This document shows positions 34,711-47,726 of a stretch of DNA of 64,000 nucleotides, in pieces. The translations under genes and the position numbers were made by a program. Under the pieces are notes generated by a model. That model made no database searches. It saw only the letters and a program-made list of their open reading frames with translations, and had not been told where the DNA came from. The first letter of the stretch is position 1. Each line of letters starts with the position of its first letter. This DNA comes from Anarhynchus alexandrinus (lineage: Eukaryota; Chordata; Aves; Charadriiformes; Charadriidae): positions 470,294 to 534,293 of the forward strand of contig VUYV01000290.1 in assembly GCA_008711295.1 (NCBI GenBank), written 5' to 3'.

Positions 34711-37700
34711 CAGCCCCTTCGCCACTCTGATAAATCATCCCCTCCCTGCTATTAAGAGCATGCTGCCATTATATCTTAAAAGCACGTCACAGCTTGTATG
34801 CAGTAGCTGTGGGAAAGCTGCATTTATTTATACAGGAAGCTTGAGTACAGCACTTCCTACTTCCCATCCGAGTCTCAATTCAACTGCAGGTGATTACTTA
34901 AACCCTGTCAGCTTCCAGCCAATGCATACCCTACGTTCTCATTTGGATATCTGTGCTGCTTTTAATTATAACTCCCATCTGAGCCCTGACAAGATAAAAC
35001 TGAAAGGGACAAAGCATTAGATGCGACACTCAAAAAAAAACCCTCCCAATTGCCATTTAACCTGTTTTAGGATAGCAGTTTGTATAGCAGCTGCCCTACC
35101 GGCAGATGATGTCTGAAACATTGCTGGCTTCTGCTTATCTCCATATGTGAAAAATGTCATCCAAAAGCAAAGTGATTTCTTCACTTCGGAGGGGAAGGAA
35201 GCAAAAATCTAAACTCACCAGTAAAGTACCAGTCTAATTTAAAATCCGAGTGCTTAATAATGATGGTGCTCAGCTTATTCTGCCAATACTAAATTTTGAC
35301 TCTTTAAGCTGGGCTTGTGTGCAAGAGGGGTTGGAAATACTGCAGTTCTGTACTCCAAAACTACGGGTGTGATTCACACCAGCCAAGCAGCAGGAGAAGG
35401 TATTATTGTGCCACTTCACACCAAACCCTCAAGAACAAGAACTTTTCCTGCTGTAGGAAATGTACCACACACACAGGTAAGAAGTACAGATACATCAGAG
35501 TGCAGGGGGTGGCAGAAAAACAGAGGGAGAAACAAGTATAGACGTTAATCTATAATTTTCTTTTTATGATGAAATAAGTTTACTTTGCACTTCATGCAAT
35601 TAGTGCTGGCGTTTTGCCTTCAGGACTTTGTTGTGAAGCCTCATGTATAGGCATTTCTTCTGGGGTGTACAGAAACTCATAGCTGAGCTTTTAGTTATTT
35701 CCAGACAATTACACTGCATCAGATTAATTTAAGGAAAAGGCAGAAAGCTTGTGCAACTTTAATTCAACCTCGTTGCACCTAAGCATTAGAGCTTTGCTTG
35801 AATTACCATCACATACTCTTTTCCCCTTGGAATAGGTACAAACTTTATCAATCTATTTGACATTGGGTGTTATACATAATTTTGTATCTGGGGTGGAAGG
35901 GAATAGTCACCAGAAAAAATACAGCCTCTCCAACATGTGGAATCATGTTGATCCCTACAGTGTTCATCAATAGGATTACAATAGGATTAGGCAGCCAAGA
36001 GCCACATCACAGATATTGCCACTTGAGCTCACAGAGCATTTCCCAGCAGTAGCAGACCTCAGCAGTGACCAATCCTAGATGGTACCCAAGAAACACTTGG
36101 GGCTCAGAGCTATTTTTCAGGCTGCAGAGCAGTAGTGAAAATGTGGAATTCTGTGTCAAACTTCATGATTAGAAAAGGAGACTCCTTCAGTGGTTAGATT
36201 TTTATCCTCCATCTTCTGTTCTAGTATGAAATAGCTTAAGCCTCTATCACTGTCTTTTCACTATCGCCCCTCTCTTCTCCCTCCCTCTGTTCCAGGTCCT
36301 AGATTTTCTTCCTGTAGCTGCCACCTTTGCTACTCTGCCTCCATCACACAGGTACTTGTTAGCCCACAGATGAAGTGCAGCAAGAAAAATCTTCCTGCTC
36401 TCAGCTCCAGCTCTCAGCACCACAGCACTTGAGCCGCAAAAGGGCAATTATCTCAAGGAGGAGAGTGGGGAGAGAGGGAGGATGAAGGAAGTGAAGTCAT
36501 TCCTGCAGGTGCAGGGAAAATGGCAGGGCAGTAGGACCAGAAGTAGAGCAGGGCAGCTGCCAGCAGCAAAGTAGCAAAAGTAGCATCTGGTTTGGTGCTT
36601 ACTTCTTGCTGGCACAATAAAACAAAAACAAGCTTCACTGCAGTAGCCTCCATCAGTCAAGAGAAACAACTGCAAATAAAGGCTAATCATCTTTCCTTCA
36701 GATAAATGATGAGGCCAGCTTGTATCTAGGGAGGCTGTTCTTTTGAATTAAGAAAACTAGAATAGTCCATTAAAATGCAGATAAATTCTGGAAACTTCAG
36801 CTGCAAACATCACATGATATTTCTATCCGGTTTCCTACTACGTATTTCTATGCATGAAAGCTACAATGTGACCGCACAAATGTGCAAAACTGCTTACAGC
36901 AAAATTAAGTTCCCTTAAACATCACAAAATTGGTGAGAAACACCATGAATGCTTTGCAAGGCATTTAGTTTCCTGGAAAATATTAAGATGTGCTCGTTCC
37001 AAGCACTCCACTTCTAGAGTACCAAATCCTAAGCCGTGGTCCCCAGATTTACATGCAGGATAATCAGTTACTGATGCTCTGTGGACAGCTTGCTATTCCC
37101 CCGCTTCCGTCTTCACTTCTGCATTCACTCCTACTTCTGTGCTTACCCAGGATCTCCGCAGCAAAGAGGAACTGAAGGTGACGCGGCAATGTGCAACAGC
37201 TCAGGCTATAAGGACTTGAGATGATCAATACTGATGATTCTTTCCATTGCTATCACCAAAAAGCGTGAGCTGGACTGTTATGAGCTCTTCCGTCCAAATG
37301 ATTTCTCTTCCAGCTATAGCTCGATCCCAGGTGCTTCACAGTTTCACAGAAGCACATCTTCTTGGCAAGCTAATTTTGCAGTGTTATGAGTCATGCTAAA
37401 ATTGCTACCCAGCTCAAATCCCTGAATCTCTTGACCCAGATTGATTGATTTCCTTTTCTGAGCCAACAAATAAAAAAATACAAGTTCGGAATGCCAGTCA
37501 AGGCACAAGCTAAGCCCTCCCTGTCTGCTTTCTTCTTCGATAACAGTGATATAAAGCAGAAAACTGAGAGAGTCCAATTAATTTTTTTGACGCTCTTAAC
37601 TGACGCTTTTATAACTCCAGGGCTGGGGGAATGGCTGAGCCTCTGAGATGATACATGCCAAAATGCAACATCACTGTGAATTTTTAGTTGAGTTACTAGC

Positions 37701-40700
37701 CAGAACAAGAATAAAGGTTGGCATAGTTAATTACTAACATTGCTGTGTCATCCTTGCAGCTACTTGAAATACTTACAAAATGACTAAGCCACTCTGGCAT
37801 TAACTAAAATTACTGATTAATTTATGAGGTAGGAGTGTAAAAAAGTAATAGCATGACCACTGAAAAGATCTCTCACATCCCACAAACAGAATACCATTAA
37901 CAGCAAGTGAAAACACTGAGTTAGTCTATAACTAACAGTTTCATTGTAATTCCACATAAAGAACTAGGATTAGTTTGTGAAGAAAAAAGAAGACACTTTC
38001 ACTACCCTGATGCACAGTTTTTCAACTAATAAGAACCAAAACCACTGAAAAATAATTGCTATCCATAGGTGTAAAATAAAAACAGGTTTTGTAACAAGCT
38101 TTCTAAAACCAGAGCCTAAGAAAAATGTGTCTTTATCCACTTCACTTACTGTACAAATTATTCATTTTCCTATCGAAAAAAAAGTATTTGTATATGCAAG
38201 AGAGACAGTTTCACAAGACAAAGAGATACTAATGTGTAACATAACCAATGCTGAAAACAAAACAGGAAGGGGTTTTGCACAGTGAGTATACATATATTAT
38301 CTGAAGTTGCAAGTATGATGCCCCTGATGTCATGGACTAAGAATAGTTTTCTTCTATGGGAACTATCTTAAAGGGGGATTCCACCATCAAAAGTCATTTG
38401 TGGTACCTTCATAAACCTAATGCTTTAAAAAAAGAATCTCTAGTCAATATATGTACTATATAATCACACAATGCTAGAAATCAGATACCAGTGCAAAAAA
38501 TACAAAGCCATGTAATGTTTTGCATGCAGACAAGCTTTACTCAGAATAGCTACAAGAAAATCAGGATCACATCTTTTCCTGTTTAAATAACCCTATTGTT
38601 CGACAATTCTGACTTGGTATGCAATTCACTCACTGACAAACCAGACTTGAAATCTTCATTATTCCCTTTAGCTAAAATGCAGTAAAACTTTATTATAAGG
38701 AGTTTTGTATTGGAGTGAAATAAATCAAGTTAAAATTATTTTGAAAGAATAGTAGGTACAAATCTAAAGAGCTTTTTATTTTACAGTAAAAAAGTGAGTG
38801 GGATGGCACACTGTCTCCTGAACTTTCATAATCATTATGGTCTCAAAACACGTGGATTTGTCTCAGACACAAAGAAAAGAGGTAGGTGACTTACACCTAT
38901 CCGCTCTATGAATAAGGCAAAGAAAAATACTCATGAAAATTTGTTGGCACAGCAGACCATCTCCAAACAAAACACAATCCTATGGCTTCCATAAAACTTT
39001 ATTGCTTCTCTAAAGATATTTTTTCCTGTGTTTATACTTTGAAGTACTTCCTGACGCACTGGAAACTAGCTTTTGCTGTTTGATCCGTATAGAACAGCGC
39101 TAGAGAAAAGAAACGTACAGCCTCACCAGAAAATGGTGAGAAGTCAGCCTGCTACCCCAGTGGGATAGCTGGGTTTGGGGGGCTTAGAAATGTCAGCTTA
39201 AAGATCAAGGCCAATGGCTTTGACAGTACCAGAGTTTCAGTGCAACTTGTCTTCTTGGGACCTGCGAGCATTAAGAGAAACTATATTTGCCCCCCGAGGA
39301 AATCCTGCTGGTGGCAGAGCTCTATCGGTAACGCTGCCAGGAGCGGGCTTTTTGCCACCAGCAACCGAACAGCTCTGCAACAGCTCTACATAGATTTATA
39401 ACTTCTGCTAACTCCTGTCTGTTGACTAAGTGCGTGAAGAACCAGCTTGTGAAAAGAAAACAAGCTGAGTCGTTAGGAGCCTGCCATAAATGAAATGCTG
39501 ATGAATTGCCACTGAACAGCAAACATCCAGCTCAGGGGCAGCCAGCACAACACCCGCAGCCCAGGGCCCATCCTTGGCCACCTCTTTGCACTCAGATGCA
39601 GGGAAAAGACAGGTTACTGTCACCACCCTTCCCCTTGACTTTCTCCTATGACACGAGACGTGCCAGTCATCGGTTCACAAAGCAATTGCATCCCTCCACA
39701 CACACAGAGTGAGCAAAAAAACAAACCCTCTGGATGGCAAGAAGAGCAGGCATGTCAATGATGTGACACCACTACTTCTACTGACACGGCAGCAGAGGAC
39801 ACAGAACACCTCTCAGGCTCAGAGGCCTCCATGTGCAAGCAGGTCCAGTTCCCCAGCTGGACATATAGCTTCCCCCAAACCAGCACCACCTCATGAACTC
39901 CTGGAAAAAAAGCAAAATAAACCCAAGGAGCTTGCCCTGCTCTCATGTTCATGTGTAACACATTCAGATGTGGAGTTGCTCAGTTCTTCTGAGGATCAGC
40001 TAAGAGGTAAGAATTTCTAGCTGTGAAAAGAGAAATTTTTAAAGCGGCATCGAGGGGACCATGTTACATACATGTGGAAGAGGAGACACTGAAGTTGTCC
40101 TCTTTTACTCTCACTTAAAGTAAGTACACATTTTTAACAAGAGTATACAAAGATTACATGGGATAAACTTGAGGCTTGGTTAAATGAATTTATTTTCTAT
40201 TAACTGCACTCACAGCTAGCTTCAGAGCATGGCACAGACTTTCAAATACGCACAGATTTTTTTTTTTCCTTTTGACTGTGTGCCAAAAGTGACACAATCT
40301 GTTGACTTTTAACCAAGTGTTTCGGTAATGTACCGAGAATTGCAGTGATTCCAGACATTGGTATCACCATCAGTTTAAAAACTGAGAGGGCAAAACCATG
40401 CTGGCAGCCAAGACCGGAAGCTTCCTCTATAAAAGAGGAGGTCACCAACCTGTCCTTGTCATAAGAAAAAAATGTGCATGCTGTTTTCACTTATTCATTT
40501 CTACCTGCTTTTACTGTCCTGCCCGAAGCTCTTAACTGCCCTTTTTTAGAAATATTAAGAGACAGCTTTATTCCTCCCAACCCAGGCCACTCTCCTAGGT
40601 GATGGCTTTGCCTTAGCCTGGTGAGGCTCTATCTACAGGCTAAAAGACGGCTAGAACGGGGAGGGCTCAATAATACATTTCAGCCCATACCTTGTTGTTT

Positions 40701-43700
40701 TAACTATACCTTCTGGAGTTGGGGACAGGCAGGTCAGAGATGAGATTGAGCTGAGCACCTAATTTTATGGCTAGAAAAGCCAATGACAGGACTTCCTGCT
40801 TTAGGTTCATGCATAGACATCTGACAGGAAAGACCAAAGTGTGGAGCTAAAGCATACCTTTGATTCATATCTTTTCTTTAGTATTTAGGTATGACACAGA
40901 CTTACCCTTTGATTAATTTAGGGTGACTAACGGTTTCCAAGTTGAGAAGGGTTACTCCAATGGACTGGTCATGCAGGGAAATGCTGGAACTGAAACACAC
41001 CCATATAGGGAAACCAAGAACTTGTCCCTCTCTCCCAGAATCCCTCTCCTTACTTGACTTCCAGGGAGAGTTCCCCATGCTATTCCCCTCATCTTTATAG
41101 TCTCCTTTCTCTATCCTAGTTTACATCTCACCCATTTATGGTGAGCCCAGATGTGAAAAGATTTGTCTAGATCCATTTTTCTTTGTATGGAATTTAATCA
41201 CATGGTTAGATAATCTCAACTAATAAGTTTCTAAGGATTTCAGCCTCTCAGAGTGCCACAGTAGGGCTGTTTGAGCAAGCCTATCTTCTCCCTTCTGTTT
41301 TAGGCTGGCCACCTTTGCAATGGCAGCATCTAACAAGGACACGACACCGCTTCCCAGATGAGAAGCAGCAACATCTTAAAATACATGCAACTGTTTGCTG
41401 GCAGTCGTCTTATCATATCACAGCTGTAGTAACAAAATCCAGGATTGGTCCCCATTCAGTTCCCTTTTTTAGGATAATCATAAAACTTTTTTCCCCTCCT
41501 CTGCTCAGATCAGAGAAGACAGCAATTACAATAATCTCCTTGAAAGGACATCTTTAACATGCGCTACCTAGCAAGCAGTTGTTAAATTCAACAATCCCAA
41601 AATTAGCATAGTGGGAACTCAAAAACAAGCAGATTGCTTGCTCACTGCAAGTGACATAAGGATTATTCAGTTGCATTAAAATAATTTGGGGTTTTTTAAC
41701 TTCATGTTGTTTATTTTTGTGTCTGTTACATTCAAGTGCCAGGTAAGTTTATTAAAAATAATGTGCTTTTGACCTAGTAATTTTTTTAAAGTCTCAGAAA
41801 ACTAGGTATTCCCATTTGGGCAGAGAGAATCTCTACGAAAAGAAACATGAGTTATACGAGACTGAGCAGGGGCAGAAGGGCAAGAGGCACACTAAAACCT
41901 TTGCTTTTCCAAACACTGCCAAAATCCAAGCAAATAGTGTTTTCTGCTTCACTACTATCTGCGGTCATTGAAGAAATGACAAGTGAACTCATCATTTTTT
42001 AAGCGTGACTTCATCTGTGAAAATCCACTGGCTCCACGTAACTCCCATATACTTGTCAGGAAGAAATTTAAGCAGATTTACATATATCCTCCAACTTTTT
42101 ATTTTATACATACATATTTATTTCCTGGGATATGACAAAACACTAGTCAGGGGCAAAATTTATCAATAAATTTGTTCCCCAGAGAATCACTTTGCATTGT
42201 ATGATATAAACAAAGCTTTGACATGTGAACTCTGAATCTGTATAGATTCCATGAGTTCTGTCTTGCTGTGACCAGGGTATATGAATTCAAGGCTAAGAAA
42301 ACATGCTCAGTGAACTCTGCCTATGACTAAATAACTACATTTCTCCTTACACTATCCTTAGGATATCTGTCTTCATGATTGCAATTTACAAACCCATGGA
42401 AAAGGCAATTTCCCAAGCCACAGGAAGTGGAAATGCCACATTGTGGAAGAAGAAAAAGAGGCTTTAGACAAGAGCAGAAACTACTGGCCTACTTGCATGG
42501 AAAAAGTCCTGACATCTCTCTCACTTCCCATATGACCAAAGTTAGGTCAGCTCCCACCTGCAGGAGGCAGATGGGAAGAAAATTCCAGGATCATGAAGTC
42601 TGCCAAGGAGGTATGACAGAATATGAAGTTTAAGGAGGAACAGGGGCCAAAGGCAGGGAAACCATTTGCCTCTCTTGAATATGAAATTAACAGCATGAAG
42701 AGACTGAGCATAACACACTCCTATCTCTCTCCCTGCTTTAGGTTCATGCATAGAGTACCTTTGCTATACAGAAAAAAAAAAGCAAGTGAAAGGCAGGAAA
42801 AAATCATACACACTTACGGAATATTTCTAATATTGCTTGAAAAACATACAAAAAAATGAAAAGCTATTTCAATTTTGCTAATTGACTTTTTTCCTTTCCA
42901 AGAACAGCTCTTAACATAGCCTTTTAGCTTTGTATAACTTCATGGCTTTTTGAGCAACATAACCAAAAAGATGACAAACAGCATTTCCGAGTAGCCTCGC
43001 AGAGAGCAAACTCAGTGGAGGAATCCGGACATGCAGCATCTCCAGCATCCCTGTTGGTGACCTCAACTGTCTCTGGGTGTCCCAGGGAGCAAGTTGCCGC
43101 AGGCTTCAGCTGTGAAAGCAGTAGGAAGCACGTCTCTGAGCTGACGAAACTGGAACAAATATGCTGGTTCCTACTGAGCAAACCTCAGAGACATTATCCA
43201 GCATGTCTTGGTAAGAACCAAGAAGTTCCACCTGGGATCCTTTTGCAATATGGTGATCATCAGAATATGCCACAGGAACAGGGTTTACAATAGCAGCTTC
43301 TTGTCTTTGGGTTAAAAAAAAATTATCAGATCATGATGTGATATGTAGCACCCAAACTTTGTACAGGGAAACAGAATTTGGAGAGCAGGAGAAGATAACT
43401 TATTTCCACTATGGTTTTATTCCTGATCATATTGGTTTAATGATTTGAAGAGTTTCTGGCAGTTCTGTTTAACTGTTTTTTTAGGAATAGTCATTTCTCT
43501 TCCCCCAAGCAAAATGACAGGAAGCATGAATCAAGACTGTTTAAAAACTAAAATAACAACTTCCTTTGTCCTTATTGATAACATTTTTGTTTTTGTGACC
43601 TGAGTGAATATTTGTGTGTGTGTGTTGACTGTGGGAAATTGTTTTCCAGTGACTCACTATTTTGATGCAATATTTCACATAAAGCCAACAGTTGATCTTC

Positions 43701-46700
43701 TGTGTCATTTCTTCTGTTGTCAATGGGATTAGGAGGGAGAGGAGGGAACTGAAAAACATGTAGGAAGAATAAATAAAATTAATGTTTTACAGGAAATTAG
43801 ATGGGTGTTCTTCTGCAGTTAATTTCCACTAAACACAGCAGAGTAGGGCGTGAATGGAGATAGTGATGGTGAATGAAAAATTCCAAGAATCAGCTTTTGC
43901 TCTTTGATTGTCTGTCCAGGAAACATAGAAGTTACTTTAGCTTCCCTCAACTGGCAACAAGTGCACAATAAATCTTTTGTCATTTAGTGATAACCTGAAC
44001 GTGCAACACTCCACGTACCATGACTTTTTGAGTTTGGATACTATTAAGGGCCAAGAGGCCCATCCATCACTCTGTTCAGACCACCCAAAGTGGCATTGTA
44101 ACAAGGTTTAAGATTCCCTCACATTAAGAATGTCCCCAGACTGATGACCAAGATCTCTGCTGTGTCTGTACCATAAATTGCCAAACAATTGTATTTTTTC
44201 AATTGAAAATTCTATGGGAAGATTACAAAATGCTGTTGAAAAATGATGAATTTAAAAAAATGAAGGGTTTGATTTTTGTAGAAGTTTTTCCAGGCTTAAA
44301 AAAAATTCAATGAGAGAATTACTTTCCTCATTCAGAAGGTATTGTAAACTATGGTTTTCCTCAGGAATGAAGATTTATTAATTAGGTAGATTTTATGCTC
44401 CAAACCTATACATGAAGAAATGGGTGAGCAGCAGAGCTATTGAATCCTGGTTTCTAGGGATTTGTGTGCCTTAACACTACTAAAACAATAACCTCCAGCT
44501 CCCTTATATCACCCACAATGTCCCCCTTGACCCAGGCAACGCAAGTTATGACTTGCATTGACCCACATGCATGCTGATTAGCAAGCCTCATATACGATGC
44601 TCGTTTTCTGACTGGATGATACCAGAAAATGTACAACAGTGGAGTGCTGCCTGCCTTTTTACATCAATGGTTCAAACAGTTGCCAAGTGCACCAGCATAC
44701 AAATAGTGTAACCCACATGGGCTCTACTTCCCTAAGAAATTTGGTTAAGCAGAAGACTTAACTCAGCTCAAACGTTTAAGGATTAGACTGATCGCTTCAC
44801 AAAATCGTAGCAAAAGTCAGTGCACTCTACCAGGTACTCTTCAGACTTGTGACTAAGTACAGCATTTATCTTTTGTGATTACCTTTCTGTTGCATTATTC
44901 ACAATAAGAAGCAAAGAAGAAAAGCTTTCATTTGACAATCTGGTTTTGACCAAGGAGAGCCAACTTCAGGACTTCTGCAATAGGCTTTCCACCCCCTTAA
45001 CAAAAAAATACGTGCAGCACAGATACAAGATTTAGATTATTTTTCTCTAGGCTTTGCCACAAACATCCTCTGACCTTGGAAAAGTGCACTAATTTTATCA
45101 TCTGTAACACCACAAAAAATCCCTTACTTACTTGTGCCCCAGATTGTGGGGCACAGACTGTGAAGTCTCTTGCATATCCAGGCTAGATGGATTCAAGGGC
45201 AAAGCAGAGAAGCACAAATGTTCAACAGGGAAATCTGAAGTGAATTCATAGACCGCCACTACCTTTGTTAGTCACTACAAAAAAAAGTTTTCTAGCGAAC
45301 ATCAATGACCTGATGAACTGGATTATATTTTTTTGGGAGATAATACAAACGATCATTCAAACAATACAAAATGTCTACATATGGTGTATTTCGATCAATC
45401 TTGCCTTAGCTAAGGTAGAATAGATAAATGCCACACACGCTCTTAACTGCTTGAATACTAGATGCTAATACAAAATACATACTAATTGCCTGCAGAGGAG
45501 TCATGGGATCACGAGGGGCCACTGATACCTCATATTTCTGAATCTCTCCCCGAGTTCTTCCTTCCAACTTCCCGCCATCTTCCCTTTGACTCTTCAATGT
45601 ATGCCAGTATGTCTTGTCATCTCAGCCACACAAAGATGTTGGCAGGCAGTTACTAAAACTTCCTGACTGGTCATCCCTGCACTACCTGTCTGAAACTTGG
45701 CTAAATCTACTCTGAGTCTAAATCTTTTCACCTTTTCTTCAGAATAGTTATTTCACTCAGTCAGCAAAACCCCAAATATCCCACTGTGAATATGGCACTA
45801 GTTTATGATTTTTTGTATCTGTAGAAATATATAACATGCTCCAGTGTGTTTGATCTTGGTTTTGCCTTAAAGGCTTTCTTTGTGAAATGTGTTGAACCAA
45901 CATTTTTTTCTGTTAGTACATACATCTGAGTTCCTGTTTTACTGGAAATGTAATATGCATGACCATGATATTTTTATGCTTGTCATTAATGTGTGCATAG
46001 GATTATCAGAAGGTAACTCCTTCAGGTTAACACCTATTTGACAGTTCCTAACTGCTAACATTTCTACTATTAAAATGCAAGTAATGATAAGAGGCCATAA
46101 TTTGTGAGACTGTGAGCTAAATTAATTACGTAGCCTCGTATCATTACATTTTATCTTATACCCTACTTCAAACTGTGGTCCTCCTGCAATGCATCACCCA
46201 AACATGCAGGAAGCTGCACTGTCAGAAAGAGCTCACAGCCTGAGTTGCAATCAGAGGCAACAAGGAAGAGTTGTGAAAAAAGACAAGAAAAGTAAGGCAG
46301 GAAAAATTGTGACTGGAAGATGATATAAGCTACCTTTGTACACAATGAAATGGTTCAGAACTTTTGACATTACTTCTTCAGCCTCCTTTTCTCCTCATCA
46401 AGAAAATAAATAACTGCAATTCTTGACCAATATTAACTAGTCATCACTGTTGGCTAGCCACAGGTAGAAGTCATAGAGGAAGTGAAGAAGCTGAAGGAAG
46501 GGAAGATGTTTCCTTTATGAATAATAAGGGAAGGTGCTTTTTTCACAGAAGGGGCCACATAGAAGGTCCTAACAACACGAGCAAGGCTGACATCATTGGC
46601 AGAAGACAAAGGAGCAGCAATGAGTTGTGGAGGACCTGAGAAGCAGAGAGGAGAAGCAGCGGTCATCCCAGCTGGAGGGCTGTGGGAGAGAGGGCACTTG

Positions 46701-46984
46701 GCATGTGCTGCAGGCCAGCATAGGAACCGAACAGCCACAGGTGAACAGCCACAGCCACCACCACAGGATAGTTGATGGAAACACCTAATGCCTGAGAAAC
46801 AGTAACAACCAAAACCACACATTTCCTTTCACTGTTTCCAGAATTGCTCATTTGTCACTTACAAAAAAAAAAAGGAAAAAAAAAAGGCTTTTCAAGCACA
46901 TTTTATGAATTGGACAGAATGCTTTTCCGGGCCTGAGAGCCACGTGAAATACTTCATCACCAGCTGATCTCAAGCATTTGTCAG
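34711..46984. other. intergenic or upstream DNA, no recognisable gene
   Basis: AT-leaning unique sequence. It contains purine-rich stretches (for example 36455-36500), short A and T tracts and a (TG)6 at 43613-43624. I see no repeat element, exon with splice support, or RNA gene that I can name. Open frames are all below about 110 codons and look like chance. Confidence 0.6.
43613..43624. repeat. (TG)6 microsatellite
   Basis: Six TG units, a simple short repeat with no linked element. Confidence 0.75.
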
Positions 46985-47328
46985 TGTCCTGGTTTGAGGT
47001 AAAACAGAACCAATTTTGTTCAGTAACTTCGCTTCTTAGCTGGGCCTCTTCTAACTACTGAAATTAACAGCATATTGTGCAGACAATGTTCACTTTCTCA
47101 GAGTGATAAGACCAATGTTTATAGTTGATGTCCAGACATGGTATGCAGAGAGGCTCCTGCTTATACTTGTTGCTATAACCCCCAAGGCCAACCAACTTTG
47201 TTGTTTGCCCCGTTGGAGGGTTGGAAGCGGAAAAGCGTAGTGGGGTCCCACCTGCAAGGAGGAGCGGACAGGACAGGTGACCCAAAACTGACCAACAGGG
47301 TATTCCATCCCATCTGCATCATGCTCAG

Positions 47329-47335
47329 TATAAAA
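47329..47335 (+). promoter_or_regulatory. TATA box of LTR copy 3
   Basis: TATAAAA, preceded by a GC-richer U3 segment. It is preserved at the same place in copies 1 and 2, which marks it as the LTR core promoter. Confidence 0.75.
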
Positions 47336-47580
47336 GCTGATGGATCAAAGGGTCAGCCCCTCTTGTCTCTTCCTACAATGGCCGACGTCTGAGGAGGACT
47401 CTGTTCGTCTGCCTGTGATCCCGATCCTGAATCCAGATCCGGAATCCAGTTCCCGTCCGTCACCGAGTCCAGCCTGGGACTGGCCCAGTGCCAGCCGGTG
47501 TCGTGATTGTCATCTCGGGAGCTTGATACGGTTTTGTATATATTTTTCATTATTTCTTTTTATTTTATTATTAATATTTC

Positions 47581-47586
47581 ATTAAA
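47581..47586 (+). terminator. polyA signal of LTR copy 3
   Basis: ATTAAA within an AT-rich stretch, about 250 bp past the TATA box and conserved in copies 1 and 2. It is a common variant of the AATAAA polyadenylation signal. Confidence 0.6.
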
Positions 47587-47726
47587 GTAGTTTAGTTCTT
47601 TCTAAACTCATAAGTCTCTTTTTCCTCCTCTGCCCCTCTCTTTGAAGAGGGGTAGAGGGGAGCATCTGTCAGTCCCATCTGGGGTCCCCTAGGTCCCCAG
47701 TAGCCAATTTGGCCTAAACCACGACA

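Larger units (their letters stand above)
46985..47726 (+). mobile_element. solo LTR, copy 3
   Basis: A complete 742-bp LTR on the plus strand from TGTCCTGGTTTGAGG to GGCCTAAACCACGACA, with a perfect 5-bp target-site duplication GTCAG at 46980-46984 and 47727-47731. U3 carries a TATA box (47329-47335). ATTAAA at 47581-47586 lies near the expected R/U5 boundary. An 81-82 codon frame shared with copy 2 differs by only three substitutions and one codon, so the two copies are close. There are no internal retroviral genes. Confidence 0.94.

Noticed and set aside
46724..46765. Repeated ACAGCCAC units suggesting a minisatellite
   Set aside because: Only two or three imperfect units; not distinct from local low complexity.
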